Assembly (NCBI GenBank): GCA_012184525.1 | Contig: WOFQ01000050.1 | Coordinates: 124,001-188,000 of the forward strand | Length of the DNA stretch: 64,000 nucleotides | Origin: Xenoacremonium recifei | Lineage: Eukaryota; Ascomycota; Sordariomycetes; Hypocreales; Nectriaceae | Reading direction: 5' to 3' | Shown here: one piece after another, positions 47,266 to 59,020 of the stretch | How the letters are laid out: each line of letters starts with the position of its first letter | Numbering within the stretch: the stretch's first letter is position 1 | Position numbers and translations under genes: made by a program | Notes under the pieces: model-generated | Told to the model about the DNA's origin: nothing | Databases searched by the model: none | The model's input: only the letters and a program-made list of their open reading frames with translations

Positions 47266-48954
47266 AGGTGCCTTGGTGGCAGCGAAGGATCGGTTGACTG
47301 AGTGACGAAGGGACTTTGGTTGATGCCGCGTCGCGCATTCACACGTGGAGTGATTTTTGGTAACGAAATGAAGAGAAAACGAACTTGCGAATCTCAAAGG
47401 GAAGATTGAAGATATCAGAGTAGTAGGTCGATGTGTTCTATAGCATAGATTGCTTATTAGCGTGATAACATACCCAAGGAATTCTGGACTTTAAAGCATT
47501 TCCACCACTCAAAGATTATACGAGTGAATTGGGGTCATGAAAGATGCACAGAGATGAGAGATGCTGTCAAAGGAAGAATCTCATCTTACTACAACAGAGT
47601 AGTTCTCATTGGTAGTCTTGGATCGCCTTAGCCGGTCCCTATTGAGCGGCGACGACAAGAGGCTGACCTATCAAAGAATTGCAACGATCTCCATTCTAAG
47701 ATGGAAATAGACTAGGATATATCAGTGTTATATGGTCTTTTGAAGGCCTACTGGCCTTGTCTATTCTCTATCTTCCCTGCTGCCAGTCATCGATTTAAGT
47801 ACCTTCAAGAGACGAATCGCGTGGGTAGGGTGGTATATAAGGTCCCTTAAGGGAATAAACCGCCTTGCGTGGTTTCGTAGATGTCCATATTGTATGAAAC
47901 CATGCTTGCAATCTTTCTAGTAGAAGCCAGATTTGTTGTTGACAGACCCTCATGCAATGCGATCGATGCTACCAGAGAAAGACCCCCAGCTTTACCTATG
48001 GTACTATAGTAACACCACAAAAACCTAAAGAAGGAAGATGCATAAATTGAAAGTATTAGAGCGGTTGTACTCCATTCTGGAATGTAAATAATTGGCATTA
48101 GATGCACAGAACCTCCCTAATGAAGCTGCTGTGACATGGTATTGGTAAGCCGCTTCACTCCCATATACGATATGATAGCTCGAGGAACCTATCCTTCTCA
48201 AGCGGTACCATCAACAGGTCAAGCATCACTCGACTTGCGCATGGAAATGATTGGCCTATTATTACTTGACTGATAACATGGTGAACCCACGTGCTTGATG
48301 TCTGGTAATAAATCGTTTGTGGCTGTAAGCCGAGGTGTGGGAGGCAGCCAAGCCACAACTCCCCACCACCCTCATGATATGTCGTGAACAAAGAAAAACA
48401 ACCCACCAGCAGGTATCGAAAGAATCTTGGCAAGCATCAATCACCAGTTTGTCAAAACATGACTGGAAGTGAAAAATCCCTCAAGACCACAAAATGGAGC
48501 TGTGCCAAGGCTGCGGGAGCCCAAAAACACTCCTCCTGCATGCTGGACGGGTTGCACGCCAATGTTCTTTGTCTTACTCTCTGTCATAGAACTTTTGAGC
48601 AGGTAACCGGAGTCTCCGCTTTGTGCTAGTTGGCACAAGCACAAAGAAGATGAGGGAGGGGGTGGCGCTGTGTTGGCAATGGAGTGCTCAACAGGCTTCA
48701 TCATGGCTTCCAGGGAAGCGCCAAGATCTCTGGGTCAGCATTCTAGGAAAGTGCCCAGATTAAACAGCGGGGAGTGGGCAGAGATTAGGGAATTGAATAG
48801 GAAGAGAGATGGAAAGAGAAAGGCAGAAAGGGCTTCTGCTTGATTCTGGGAGGCCTCCTACAAGTTCGTCGTTCAGCTGAAAGTCAACACTCAGTTAATC
48901 ATGATAGGCCGTAAAGTCGTCAGCACTGGCTGTTCCTTAGCTCCCAGGCATGCC
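47266..48954. other. 1.7-kb intergenic region
   Basis: No supportable gene on either strand; short frames overlap without domains. Contains the 3' flanks of the LOR gene and of the convergent WW-domain gene. Confidence 0.55.
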
Positions 48955-49914
48955 TCAATCCTCGTAGACCTCCTCGTACGTCTCCTCATACTCCTCACGA
49001 GCCTCTTCGAGCTCTTCCCGGTCACTGCTGCTCGCATCGGAAGAGTAGGCATCGGCCAATGCTTCTTCGTACTCCTCACGGGCCTCCTGGACCTCTTCGC
49101 GGTCGCTGGAGGAAACCGAGTCGCCGTCGGCGTCAACGGGAGGCAGGACGTCGGGAGGGCCTTGGTCGTAATCGTTGTAGCCATATTCGGGAGCCGGAGG
49201 CGCACCGTAACCACCTCCGTAGCCATCTCCTCCGCCGTATCCGTAGTCGGCAGGAGGTGCAGGGGGCGGAGCAGAGTATTGCTCATGTTCGTGCTCGCTG
49301 TCGCTGTCGTGGAGAGCGTCGGCGATCAGGGCGCCGCCAATAGCACCGACTGCGAGTCCGCCAGCAGCCCCGAGCAGCATACCGCCTTTGCCGCTCTTCT
49401 TCTTCTCCTCCTCGCGATACTCGCCATACTCGCCCTGTCCACCACCATATCCTCCAGGAGCACCATATCCGGGGGAGCCGCCGTAACCACCCTGACTTCC
49501 TCCACCGAAGCCACGGGATTCATCCTGATATCCGGGCGCCTCCCACTGAGAACGGCCTGTGGCCTCTTCGACGTAGAACCAGTGCTGAGTCTGCTGGTCA
49601 AATCGAGCGACCCAGCCCTGAGGGATCGGAGGCTTGTCTGACGGCGGGCTGTAGGTAGGTTCGGGAGGGGCAGCATAGTATTGCGCAGGAGGAGGGCCTC
49701 CCTGTCCCTCGCTATGATAGCCGTAGTCGCGACGTCCTGTAAGAATCGACCCTGTCAGAGACTGCGAAAAACCTGAAAAGCGTTGGGAAAATGTGTGGCA
49801 TGCAAAGCTGCGCCTTGATATCCCAAGATTCTACTCACCATCATCGCGGGATTCGTCCTTGTCCCGGAAACCGAGATTGTCAAATCTCTGAGTGATATTG
49901 TCGTAGTATGACAT
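48955..49914 (-). CDS. WW-domain protein with glycine zipper and acidic tail
   Basis: Two exons on the minus strand, 49839-49914 and 48955-49736, giving 285 residues. Residues 63-93 are a WW domain (QGWVARFD..HWFYVEEATGRSQWEAP) with Trp67 and Trp90 23 residues apart, which binds proline-rich ligands. A Gly-rich stretch follows, then a glycine-zipper segment at 141-166 (GMLLGAAGGLAVGAIGGALIADA) that could form a membrane hairpin. The tail holds two copies of SSSDREE.xEAREEYEE, a charged likely coiled coil. The gene diverges from the metacaspase gene; both proteins begin MSYY. The metacaspase prodomain is rich in proline and could be a WW ligand; that is inference. Confidence 0.88.
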
Positions 49915-50750
49915 CTTGAAGAGAGGTACCAAGTTGGTGATCTTCAACGGAGACGAAGAGGAGAAGAATCAGGACGCACGAGAAGAGAAAGGGGACGTGA
50001 GGAGGGGAAGTGATTGTGGTCTTTGATCAACGATCTGGCCGGCAACTTTCACTTAGTCGCGGGCCGTTCCGGCGGGCCAGCTCTCCGGGAGCTCCTGCCA
50101 ATCTTGAATTCAGTGGCAGCTGGCGGGGTTGCAGTGATGGCCTTACAGGGCTCTTGTCGCTGGAACTTCAGGCGCTTAGCGGGGGGCTGCCTCCCGTCCT
50201 CAGGCATGAATCACCTGCAGCTGCACGGAGTTCGGTGCCTGCTAGCTTATCGCAGCTTCTTGGCGCGCAGCGTCAGCTTCCCCGCTTTTCGAGCACCGCC
50301 CCTTGGTGGGTGGCTTAGCTTGTGACAACAGGTAACGGTACAGCACTGGAGAGCAGTGAACATGAAGAGCTGGCAGCTGCGGCAATTAATTGAGAGGCTG
50401 TAAACACAAAGTAAACGCTCTGTTTGGTATGATACAAGGTCAAGTGCCGTGAAATCTATTTGCTTTTCACCAAATTACCCACAGGCCTCAGGATTTACAG
50501 TCAAAGGCTTGGGCAGCGTCACTCCCTTGGGCACGGACAGGTACCGCTACAAAGATCCTGCGCCCCAGACCCCGCTCTCATGAGACCTCTTCAGCTGGCA
50601 ACTCCCAGTCCAGTCCCAGCCATCAGCCTTACGCACTCAACCTCCCACCTCCTCCATCCTTATTCCCGCCTTCGGGTGCTCTCAGTCCTCTCCATCTCCT
50701 AAGTCGACTCCTTCCCACCTCCCCAATTCGCGAGTTCTCTAGCTATCGCC
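49915..50750. other. Divergent promoter region, WW protein / metacaspase
   Basis: About 0.84 kb between divergent start codons. No gene seen. CT-rich tracts precede the metacaspase ATG (50640-50745). Confidence 0.55.
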
Positions 50751-52316
50751 ATGTCGTACTATCCCGGCCAGGGCTACCACGGCTCAGGCTATCACGGCTC
50801 GGGCTACAACCCGGAGCAGCCGCAGTATTCTGGTGGTGGCGGCGGCGGCGGCGGATATCCTCCCCAACAGCAGCAGTACGGAGGCGGTGGTTATCCTCCG
50901 CAACAAGGAGGCTACCCTCCGCAGCATCATGGAGGCCCTCCCGGCGGCTATCACCAGGGACCGCCGCCGCCTCACGGAGGTGGCTATCCCCCGCAACACC
51001 ACGGCGGTCCTGGCGGCTACGGCCCTCCTCCTCCTGGTCCTCCTCCGGGCAACTACGGCGGGCATCACGGCGGAGGAGGCCAGGGATACAACCAGTATGC
51101 TCCTCCGTCACACGCGCCGCCATCTCATCTGGATGCCTATGGCTATCCCAACAACCAGGGAGGTGGTTATGCCTCTCACGCAAAGGCTGGGCCTCCCCCT
51201 CCCCAGACACCACAGCAGTTTGGCCACGGTGCTCCCAGCGGCTACACTTTCCAGTACTCCAACTGTACCGGACGTCGCAAGGCCTTGCTAATCGGCATCA
51301 ACTACTTTAACACGAAGGCTGAGCTGAAGGGCTGCATCAACGACGTCCACAATGTGTCGGCGTTCTTGGTCGAGCGGTACGGCTACAAGCGGGAGGACAT
51401 GGTCATCCTGACTGATGACCAGCAAAACTCCGTGATGCGACCGACCAAGGCCAACATCATCCGGGCCATGGGCTGGCTGGTAAAGGATGCCCGACCCAAC
51501 GATGCTCTTTTCCTTCATTACTCTGGTATGTCATCATATGGTGTCCACCCCAATGAGTTTCACCAACTGACACATGCTAGGACACGGTGGACAAGTTGAA
51601 GACAAAGATGGCGATGAAGAAGATGGCTACGATGAGTGCATCTACCCTCTGGACCACGAGCAGGCTGGCACCCTTATTGACGACGAGATTCACCACTACG
51701 TCGTCAAACCTTTGGGCCAGGGGGTTCGTCTGACTGCCATTTTCGACTCTTGTCACTCTGCCACCGTCATGGACCTGCCATACGTCTACTCCACCAAGGG
51801 AGTATTGAAGGAACCCAACCTGGCAAAGGAGGCTGGCGAAGGTCTGCTCGGCGCCTTCTCTGCCTACGCCAAGGGTGATATGGGTGGTGTCGCCAGCGCC
51901 ATCTTCGGCTTCGCCAAGTCGGCCTACAAGGGTGACGATGCCTTCAAGAAGACCAAGGACACACGAACGTCCCCTGCGGATGTGATTATGTGGGCTGGCA
52001 GCAGAGACGACCAGACATCGTAAGTCCAGAAGTTCTCAATGGCTGCGCTGTTACTGACACAATTTCACAGCGCCGATGCCACGATTAATGCTCAGGCGAC
52101 CGGCGCGATGTCTTGGGCCTTCATCTCTGCCATCAAGGCCAACCCCAAGCAGAGCTACGTTGAGCTGCTCAACAGCATTCGTGACGTTCTTCAGACGAAG
52201 TACACCCAAAAGCCGCAGTTGTCTTGCAGTCATCCTCTGGGTAGGTCCTACATCATCAAACGCAAACGCCACATCCTAATAGCTTCGCAGATACCGATCT
52301 CCTCTTCGTAATGTAA
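50751..52316 (+). CDS. Type I metacaspase
   Basis: Four exons: 50751-51525, 51581-52019, 52071-52240 and 52291-52316, giving 469 residues; the last exon encodes the final eight residues. Residues 1-160 are a Pro/Gly/Gln/Tyr-rich prodomain typical of type I metacaspases. The peptidase C14 domain follows, starting NCTGRRKALLIGINYF, with catalytic His260 in HYSGHGG and Cys316 in DSCHS, both intact. It is a Ca2+-dependent Arg/Lys-specific cysteine peptidase in the cytosol, tied to stress responses, protein quality control and cell death in yeast and filamentous fungi. No frame break. It is divergently paired with the WW-domain gene. Confidence 0.95.
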
Positions 52317-52570
52317 ATGATGCAACTCAGTGGGGTTTTATAGCGGGATTCTCCTCCCTTGTATACCCAGTCTATGAAAGAACGGTCATGATTGATGAGG
52401 TCCCTTGACGTGAAAAGATCACATTGCTGGGCAGGGTTTTAGCAAAATTACAGACTCAGATTGAACAAAATCCTGCTCCTACCTGACGCTCGACGATGTC
52501 GCATAGTGATTAACCGTCGTATACTCTAAAGGAAAAAAAAAAGAGAGAGACAAAAACGTCCCCAAGGAGC

Positions 52571-52577
52571 AAAAAAA
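52571..52577 (-). terminator. Pol III terminator of tRNA-Lys
   Basis: Seven As on the plus strand, i.e. seven Ts on the tRNA strand, about 27 bases after the tRNA 3' end. Confidence 0.6.
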
Positions 52578-52603
52578 GAAATTCTCAATCATTTTATAGG
52601 AAT

Positions 52604-52687
52604 AGCCCGATGCGGGGGTCGAACCCGCAACCTTGAGATTGTGTACTCTGTAAGAGTCTCACGCTCTACCGATTGAGCTAACCGGGC
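52604..52687 (-). tRNA. tRNA-Lys (CTT) with intron
   Basis: 84 nt on the minus strand. Acceptor stem GCCCGGT/ATCGGGC, D-arm TAGCTCAATCGGTAGAGC, anticodon stem TGAGA/TCTCA with loop CTCTTA..A and anticodon CTT, T-arm GCGGGTTCGACCCCCGC. An intron of about 11 nt follows position 37. All arms pair well, so it should be functional. Confidence 0.93.
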
Positions 52688-53671
52688 AGAAGACCCGCTT
52701 TTAATTATTGAAGGGATATTGCGCTATTGTGGATTATGAACGTCGAGCCGCGAAGCCTCTGAATTTGTGCGCGATCGGACAGATTGAGCTAACCGAGCAG
52801 TACCGGACTTTGTGTTGACAGTCCCTGCGCTATTACAAAATATCCAGGCTTGACGCTTTAGCGTGATCCTGATATCGAAGCGAAACCGACGAAATGCAGC
52901 ACTTCTGGCTTTCCATATTGACGAAGGTTGTTTCTAGTGAATGAAAACTGGGGCCCTTAAGTAGGTCTTATTCAGACTCCAGGAAAATAAGCATGCTGCC
53001 ATTTGTTCCGCTTGCTGCCAAAGCTACCTACAATGGGGCGTTCAAGCACTTGTACTCTATCCCGCTTGTTCGTCTTTCTTCCGTGGGACTCAGTTGGAGA
53101 TATTACAGGAACATGTAAATGCCGTATGGCGGGAACTGGATGAAATCTTCCGATTCCGGGGGAAGAATTCGCAAAATGGAGAAGACCATTAGCTCGGTAC
53201 TACACACAGAGTTTTGCTTTCTAGGTTCAAGTGTTGGAAGTGAGAGAATTAACCAGAGTATACGGCTGAATCATGGACACGAGGAGTCAGAAGGGAAGAC
53301 CAAGGGATAACAAGGCTGACTGATTGCTGTAGGAATTTATGTCAGCGCCACTCAATCATGAAAGGGCAAGATTAGGGTTCAGCTCCCATTGATACCAAGC
53401 CGTTTCCTCAGGCCGTTCACGATATCTTCGGCATAAGGTCAATGCGAGATATGGCGAGAAAAGAATATTTGTGTTCCATCAGCTGACGTGTCCTCATGGG
53501 GTTAACTTGAATATCGTCGAGTCATCACTCTGCCCCAGTAAGCCACCAGAGGAACCACACCACAAACTCAATGGCACAAGACGGCAACATCGAAACTGCA
53601 TGAGAGCCAAACCCTTTTCTTTCATCGCATACCTCAAGGTTGACCACTTGGTCCTACTAAACTATCCCAAC
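52688..53671. other. Intergenic between tRNA-Lys and secreted protein gene
   Basis: About 1 kb with no protein gene seen. Includes a short copy of the tRNA-Lys 5' end at 52782-52799 and the presumed promoter of the next gene. Confidence 0.55.
52782..52799 (-). pseudogene. tRNA-Lys 5'-end fragment
   Basis: 18 bases matching 52671-52688, the acceptor/D-arm end of the tRNA-Lys gene, with one mismatch (a for g). The rest of the tRNA is missing. Looks like the relic of a short local duplication or a decayed second tRNA. Confidence 0.6.
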
Positions 53672-54757
53672 ATGCTCAGGAACACCATCCTTTGGTCTGC
53701 GTTGGCCATCATCGCCATACAGGTCTCACAGGTCTCGGCGCTATCCGCCTCACAGAAAGTTTCGGAACCGGGTAGAGCCACGCAGCCCCGTGGATCTCCT
53801 AGGCCTGCAACGGTTGAAAAGCGAGGCCCTGATCAAAACTTTGGAGTCCAGTTCGGCGGGCCGCCACGGAACAACTTGTTTATGGACTTCCTACTCAACC
53901 CTCATCCGGAAAGGGTCATACTTAGGCCCGGCCAATTAGCTAAAGAATCAGAGCCATATCCGTATAAAGGCTATGATTTCTTCGACGCCGAGTGGCGTCT
54001 TGCCCATGGCCTTGAGGAGCCTCGCCTGCTTAACGTAACCGCCCCGAGCAAACGTCCATCAGTCCAGAAAGACACAGAAGGCGACAAGAAACCAGATTCT
54101 CAGGAAGCGACAAACCAGAAATCTACAGATGGTTCAGGCGAAAGGGCCTTGCAGCGAAGGTCCTCCAAAGGCCAGAATCCCGTCGACTCATCTGCTGTCA
54201 TAGATCCGAACGGATACATCCAAACACTGCAGGAGTGGAAGCTCAATAGAAAGCTTTTTGGAGATACCGGTCAGTTTTGGTGGCCTTCGTCAACACTTGC
54301 AATGTGTTTTCCTGGAGGAGGCAATTATGGAGGTGTGCGTTTGTGTTATGACTACTTCGTCAGCCTTGGCGGCGCGACCATCCGGACTTCCAAGAAGAAG
54401 CTGCAAACAGACTGTGCTGCGTACTACGAGGGGACTTGGACTTCTATCATTTCTACTCCATATAGGGGGGCAACGGCATCCGCAACGGCCGCAAGTATCG
54501 CAAAGGGCCTCCGATTTGTCCTGGACGCATGTCCTTCATATAATTGCAAAGACAGCAAGTGTATTGTTGGGGGTCAGAACACGGCGCTAGATCAAGGGGA
54601 TTTCATCATAACTGTCGTTGATGGATTACAGCAGCCGGATTGGATTCCTAAGAAGTGGAGAAAGCTTCGGAACAGGAGGGAAAAGGTAATAAAGAAGACC
54701 GCGGACAAAATATGGAAGAAGGTTGGATATAATCCTCCACCTGATTTTGAAGATTAG
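53672..54757 (+). CDS. Secreted protein of unknown function with Kex2-like site
   Basis: The frame opens further upstream, but the ATG at 53672 is preferred because it places a hydrophobic signal peptide (LWSALAIIAIQVSQVSA) at the N-terminus, giving 361 residues. A dibasic VEKR site near residue 50 could be cut by a Kex2-type protease to release the rest. Residues 115-175 are charged and low-complexity (a second Arg-Arg lies there). The C-terminal 190 residues hold six Cys (CFPGGG, CYDY, DCAAYYEG, DACPSYNC, SKC) and look folded. I do not recognise the family. It could be a secreted effector-like or extracellular enzyme-like protein; nothing in the sequence shows catalysis. Confidence 0.75.
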   Translation: MLRNTILWSALAIIAIQVSQVSALSASQKVSEPGRATQPRGSPRPATVEKRGPDQNFGVQFGGPPRNNLFMDFLLNPHPERVILRPGQLAKESEPYPYKGYDFFDAEWRLAHGLEEPRLLNVTAPSKRPSVQKDTEGDKKPDSQEATNQKSTDGSGERALQRRSSKGQNPVDSSAVIDPNGYIQTLQEWKLNRKLFGDTGQFWWPSSTLAMCFPGGGNYGGVRLCYDYFVSLGGATIRTSKKKLQTDCAAYYEGTWTSIISTPYRGATASATAASIAKGLRFVLDACPSYNCKDSKCIVGGQNTALDQGDFIITVVDGLQQPDWIPKKWRKLRNRREKVIKKTADKIWKKVGYNPPPDFED

Positions 54758-55350
54758 GCGAGCCTCTTTAACCGAGGAGCTTCGGGCGTGGTCCAAGGAC
54801 AACTCGGATAGGTGAGCTCAACTAGCCTCGTCAATGGTGCACTTCCAATTAAAAAATCGTTTCCTCGTATATAGGACCTGGAGATTCTTAGTAAAGACTC
54901 TAGATCGTAATAATAGCATACCACCCAACCACTATTCAATGACACATGAAGTTCCCTTTCCAGCACTCCTGTAAGTTTAGCGGGCTCAGAGGCTCGTCCA
55001 TTTTGACGAGATTCGGTCTCGTCGAACGACACAAATGTAACCATAGCGGTCGAAAGAAGGGTTCAGTCCCACTGTAGCAATCAGCCGGCTAATAGCAGCT
55101 CGACGGCTATGCATCACGCATATGCGGCCAGGGGTTGATTGCGAAATCACCAACCGGGCCGTCTGACATAGGGTGATCCATGTAACCCAATGCATCTGCA
55201 ACCAACAACCAACAACCAACACTGCAGCGTTTCGGGTGAGTTGCAGTGAGGGGTAATCAGGAGAAAATTTCTGCTCTTGACGCGCGTATCTTCCTATCAA
55301 TTGAACTGACGACTTTTATTATTCACAAGGACAACGTGAAATCGTCCACC
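54758..55350. other. Intergenic before methyltransferase gene
   Basis: About 0.6 kb with no supportable gene; presumed promoter of the methyltransferase. Confidence 0.55.
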
Positions 55351-56818
55351 ATGTCGTCGCCCAAGACTCCACCGAATGTTGAAACCTCTCAAGCTGGAGG
55401 GGTGATCGAAGTTGTAAGTAGAGTGCCCTGACTTGGCACAAAGCAAAACTAACTTTGAGCGAAGGACGTTGATGATGCAGACTCGACGTACAGCAGCGGG
55501 TAAGGATCATCTTATCGACAATCTAAAACGAAATAATTGACACTTGTCTATGGCAGGGTCACGGTGACGGACACAGAGTCCTTGAGATCATCAATCTTGC
55601 AATACAAGTGGGAGCATGGGCGTCGATATCACTCCTTTCAGGATGGAGAGTATTGGTATAGCCCTAAAGATCCCGAAACAAACCAGGTTCTCAAATTGAC
55701 AACGTCTATGATCAAGGGCACCCAATGACGAGAGACAGCAAGATGCGGAGGACCTTGTGTGAGTTTTGAAAGCACAGGCAGCAGACAAACGTACTCACTG
55801 ACCTGGTAGCCACGCTATGCATCGCATCATATTGGATGACAAGCTTTATCTAGCGCCCATTTCACCAAACCCTCAAGTAAGACATCCCTCATAAACTAGC
55901 ATACTCTATTTCTCACAAGAGACAGAATGTTCTTGATGTCGGTTGTGGCACTGGCCTCTGGGCCATTGACTTTGCTGATGAGAATCCCTCTGCCACCGTT
56001 ATTGGTGTTGATCTATCACCAATTCAGCCACAATTTGTGCCTCCAAATTGCAAATTTGAAGTGGACGACATCAACAAGGAATGGACGTATCCCGACAACC
56101 ACTTCGATTTTGTTCACGTGCGTGCGATGACTGGCTGTGTCCCAGACTGGGTCGAGTTTCACAAAAAGGCTCTCAAGTAAGCCAAAAATTGGTCATCTTT
56201 GCTTGGGCGAGTGTTAATGTGACCAAAATAGGCACCTAAAGCCAGGAGGATGGGTTGAACAGTATGAACTCTCTGGAGTCGCGCGCTCTGATGATGGAAC
56301 CGTTAAGCCGGACTCACCATTCACCAAGTGGCTGGAGATATTCACCCGAGTTGGCAAAATCACTGGCAAGACCTTCTTTGCCCCCGAGGTGAGCCGTGAG
56401 TCAATCGAGGCAGCGGGCTTCATAGATGTCCGTGAGCGCTGTCTCAAAGTGCCGATTGGGACTTGGCCAAAGGATAAGACCCTAAAGCAATGGGGTGCAT
56501 GGAACCGACAGTTCTTGGTCGAGGGTCTTGAGGGATTTGCAGTTCGAAGTGTGACGACGCTTTTAGGAGTAAGTGATCTTGCCTCGCCTAGGATATCCTG
56601 TCCATGCTGACATGCACTAGTGGACTATGGAAGAGACGCAGTTGTACTTTATGGAGATGAGAAAGGCTCTTCTTGATCCCGGTATTCATTCGTACCTTGA
56701 GCTGTGAGTTTCCTGTCACTTGCTTGAAGCACGGAATGCATGTGCTGATATATGATGCAGACGTATTGTCGATGGACAGAAGCCGGTGCAGCCTGGAGCC
56801 GAAGTTACGCCTGCCTGA
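55351..56818 (+). CDS. SAM-dependent methyltransferase (LaeA/TAM-like fold)
   Basis: Nine exons: 55351-55413, 55465-55499, 55557-55655, 55717-55758, 55810-55876, 55926-56176, 56232-56568, 56621-56703 and 56761-56818, giving 344 residues in frame. The N-terminal part has the fungal signature SILQYKWEHGRRYHSF, then EYWAPNDERQQDAEDL. SAM motif I is VLDVGCGTGLW at 104-114; later VIGVDLS and LKPGGWVEQYE are motifs II-III. This is the family of fungal TAM-domain methyltransferases that includes LaeA-like and many secondary-metabolite enzymes. No GC-rich biosynthetic partner is fused. The substrate is unknown; its neighbourhood (transporter, aminotransferase, regulator) suggests accessory metabolism. 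Confidence 0.9.
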
Positions 56819-57033
56819 GGGTAAAAGAAATGACTAAAGGCTCCTGAGATAGGGACGTAGTTAAGCATGAGTCAGTTCATGTAAATACTGAGGTTGAATA
56901 AATATGAAGAACAGATCCATAAATGAAGGCCAGTGAATAATCTGCGACTCAGCGCGACAGTCAATACGCTACAAGAACTAACATTGACTTTCCAATAGAA
57001 GTCATCCTATATATAGTAGATGTACAGAGCAGA

Positions 57034-58754
57034 TTAATAGGTGTATCGGAAGTTGGTGTTCTGGCCATCAGTGATGTCATTCCTGTCGGCTTCCAGTCCA
57101 GCATCTGCATCGTCATGAGGCTTGCCGTACTGAGAATTGCGTCGCTTGTTCTCGACAGCGCAAAGAGCAAAATAAATGACTCCAGCAAATGCCATCAAGG
57201 CGAAGGCAAAGATCATCATTCCGATTCCAAGAGCATACTTGGGCGACTGGGTGGTCAGGAAGAATTGGGGGCCGATAATGTTGCCAACAGCTATTGATGA
57301 TTAGTATTCGAACTTTTATAGATACCTATTCAAGTTGGCGATGAGGGACTAGCTTACCATAGACAACCGCAATAGACATTCCCATGAAGCTCTTTTTTGT
57401 AGCTCCAGCAGTGTTCGAGGACGATAGACTAAGCAAGAAGACCCAGGGGACGTTGTAGAAGCCCATGAGATAAACACCAGCCAAAGACGCATCTCTTTGA
57501 GCGTCGGCGTTGAGAGAGTGGACCATAACAGCGCCAATCATTCCCATCACTGCACCGAAGACCCAGAAGATGCATCGCATGTTGGGCTTGAAGAACGCGA
57601 TTGTCGTCAGGATAGCTTGGCTGACCATGGCGACAGCAGCCTGGGGAGTGGCCATAAGGGTTGTTTTGGCCGTGCTGAAGCCGTATCCGGAAATAATGAG
57701 AGGGTTGAAGTTGGTGAGGCCCGCGTTAGCAAGAGCATATCCCATCACTCCAAGCCAGATGCAATAGCACTTGGGATCCTTGAGAGCTTCGAGGATATGG
57801 GCCACGTGGAATTTCTAGACCTGAGTTAGAACGCGAGTGCATTGGGGAATTGGATCAAATCGGAATCTGCCATACCTTGTTTGCCTCAACACCGGTCTGA
57901 TTAGGTGCAAGACGGATCAGAGCCAGATTCTTTTCCTCGGCGTTGAAGAACCAAGCCTTAGACGGCGAATCAGGCAGACCAAAGAAGACGAGCGTCCCGA
58001 CAACAACGGTGATTGAGCCATAGATGAGGAAGATATACTAAGGAAACAAAAGTCAGTACTTTCCAATTCTGGTCCCAGGAGAGCCGTTTATACGGATGCT
58101 TACCTTCCAAGTAGACAAAGAGCCATGAATATGACCGATGGCGTAAGAAAGGATGCCGCCAAACACGCCAGCGAAAGTGTTATACCAGAAGGCGGTTCGT
58201 AGTGGCTGTTCCTCGCGCAAGTACCACATCGAGTTGATGATCATCATACACGGCAGGGTCGCAGCCTCGAGAACACCAAGGAGGAATCGAATCGTGGCTA
58301 GCCCGCCGAAGTCGTGACAAAGGGCCATGAAGCAGAGACAGCCGCCCCAGAGAGTAAGGCAGCCTCCGACATACTTGCCAATGGGCAGCCTCGTCATCAG
58401 GTACAGATTGGGGAACTCCATGGCCAAGTAGCCGAAGTAGAAGATGCTACCAAGCCAGCTATACTGCTGACCAACGAGGTGAGTATCAGTTTTGAGGCCC
58501 CAGATCGCGGTATAACCCAGAGCATTCTAAATCTAGGAGTCAGTTGTGTGGAAAATATTAAATCAATTGAAGATTTTCACCTTGTCAAGGAATGCCAATG
58601 TCATGCTGAGAACGATAAGTGGCATGACCACCAAATCGGTCTTCAACAGAAGACGCCGGGCCTGAGCCTTGGTCAAGGGGGTGACCTCACCCTGTTCATG
58701 GTCCTGGTCCATGGGCTTGGCCACGTAGTCCTCGCCTTGCTCCTTCGAAGCCAT
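57034..58754 (-). CDS. MFS transporter, allantoate permease (Dal5) type
   Basis: Five exons on the minus strand: 58581-58754, 58104-58526, 57876-58037, 57358-57814 and 57034-57290, giving 490 residues. Twelve hydrophobic helices are visible. Traits of the anion:cation symporter (Dal5) family include DLVVMPLIVLSMTLAFLDK in helix 1, NALGYTAIWGLKTDTHL after it, and LPDSPSKAWFFNAEEK in the central loop. These proton symporters in the plasma membrane take up organic anions such as allantoate, vitamins or amino-acid derivatives. Two TCGG-N6-CCGA palindromes lie 231-266 bases upstream of the start, suggesting control by a Zn2Cys6 factor. Confidence 0.92.
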
Positions 58755-58983
58755 TGTGAAGAAAGGAATGAACGGAATTAATTATACCGACGTGAAAGTG
58801 TACACCTCACTGGTATGGGTGATCGTCATCGTTGTGGCGACCTGGACGCATGGGCATATATAGACCAAGAGATGTCAAACGATGATTAGGATTTCCGGCG
58901 TCTCCAGTTTGCTAGATGTCGTCAGTTAGCGGATAGATAACGTTTTCGGCTCTCTATGGTGGCTTCGGCCCTCATCGAGCAGC

Positions 58984-58997
58984 TCGGTCGCGTCCGA
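58984..58997. promoter_or_regulatory. TCGG-N6-CCGA palindrome, MFS promoter site 1
   Basis: Inverted CGG triplets with a six-base spacer, 231 bases upstream of the MFS ATG. The arms extend to CTCGG/CCGAG. This geometry matches dimeric Zn2Cys6 factors of the Ppr1 spacing class. Confidence 0.6.
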
Positions 58998-59006
58998 GCC
59001 ACTATT

Positions 59007-59020
59007 TCGGTTCAGACCGA
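59007..59020. promoter_or_regulatory. TCGG-N6-CCGA palindrome, MFS promoter site 2
   Basis: Arms extend to TTTCGG/CCGAAA, the exact extended form known for Ppr1-type binding. It lies 23 bases from site 1, about two helical turns. Confidence 0.65.
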
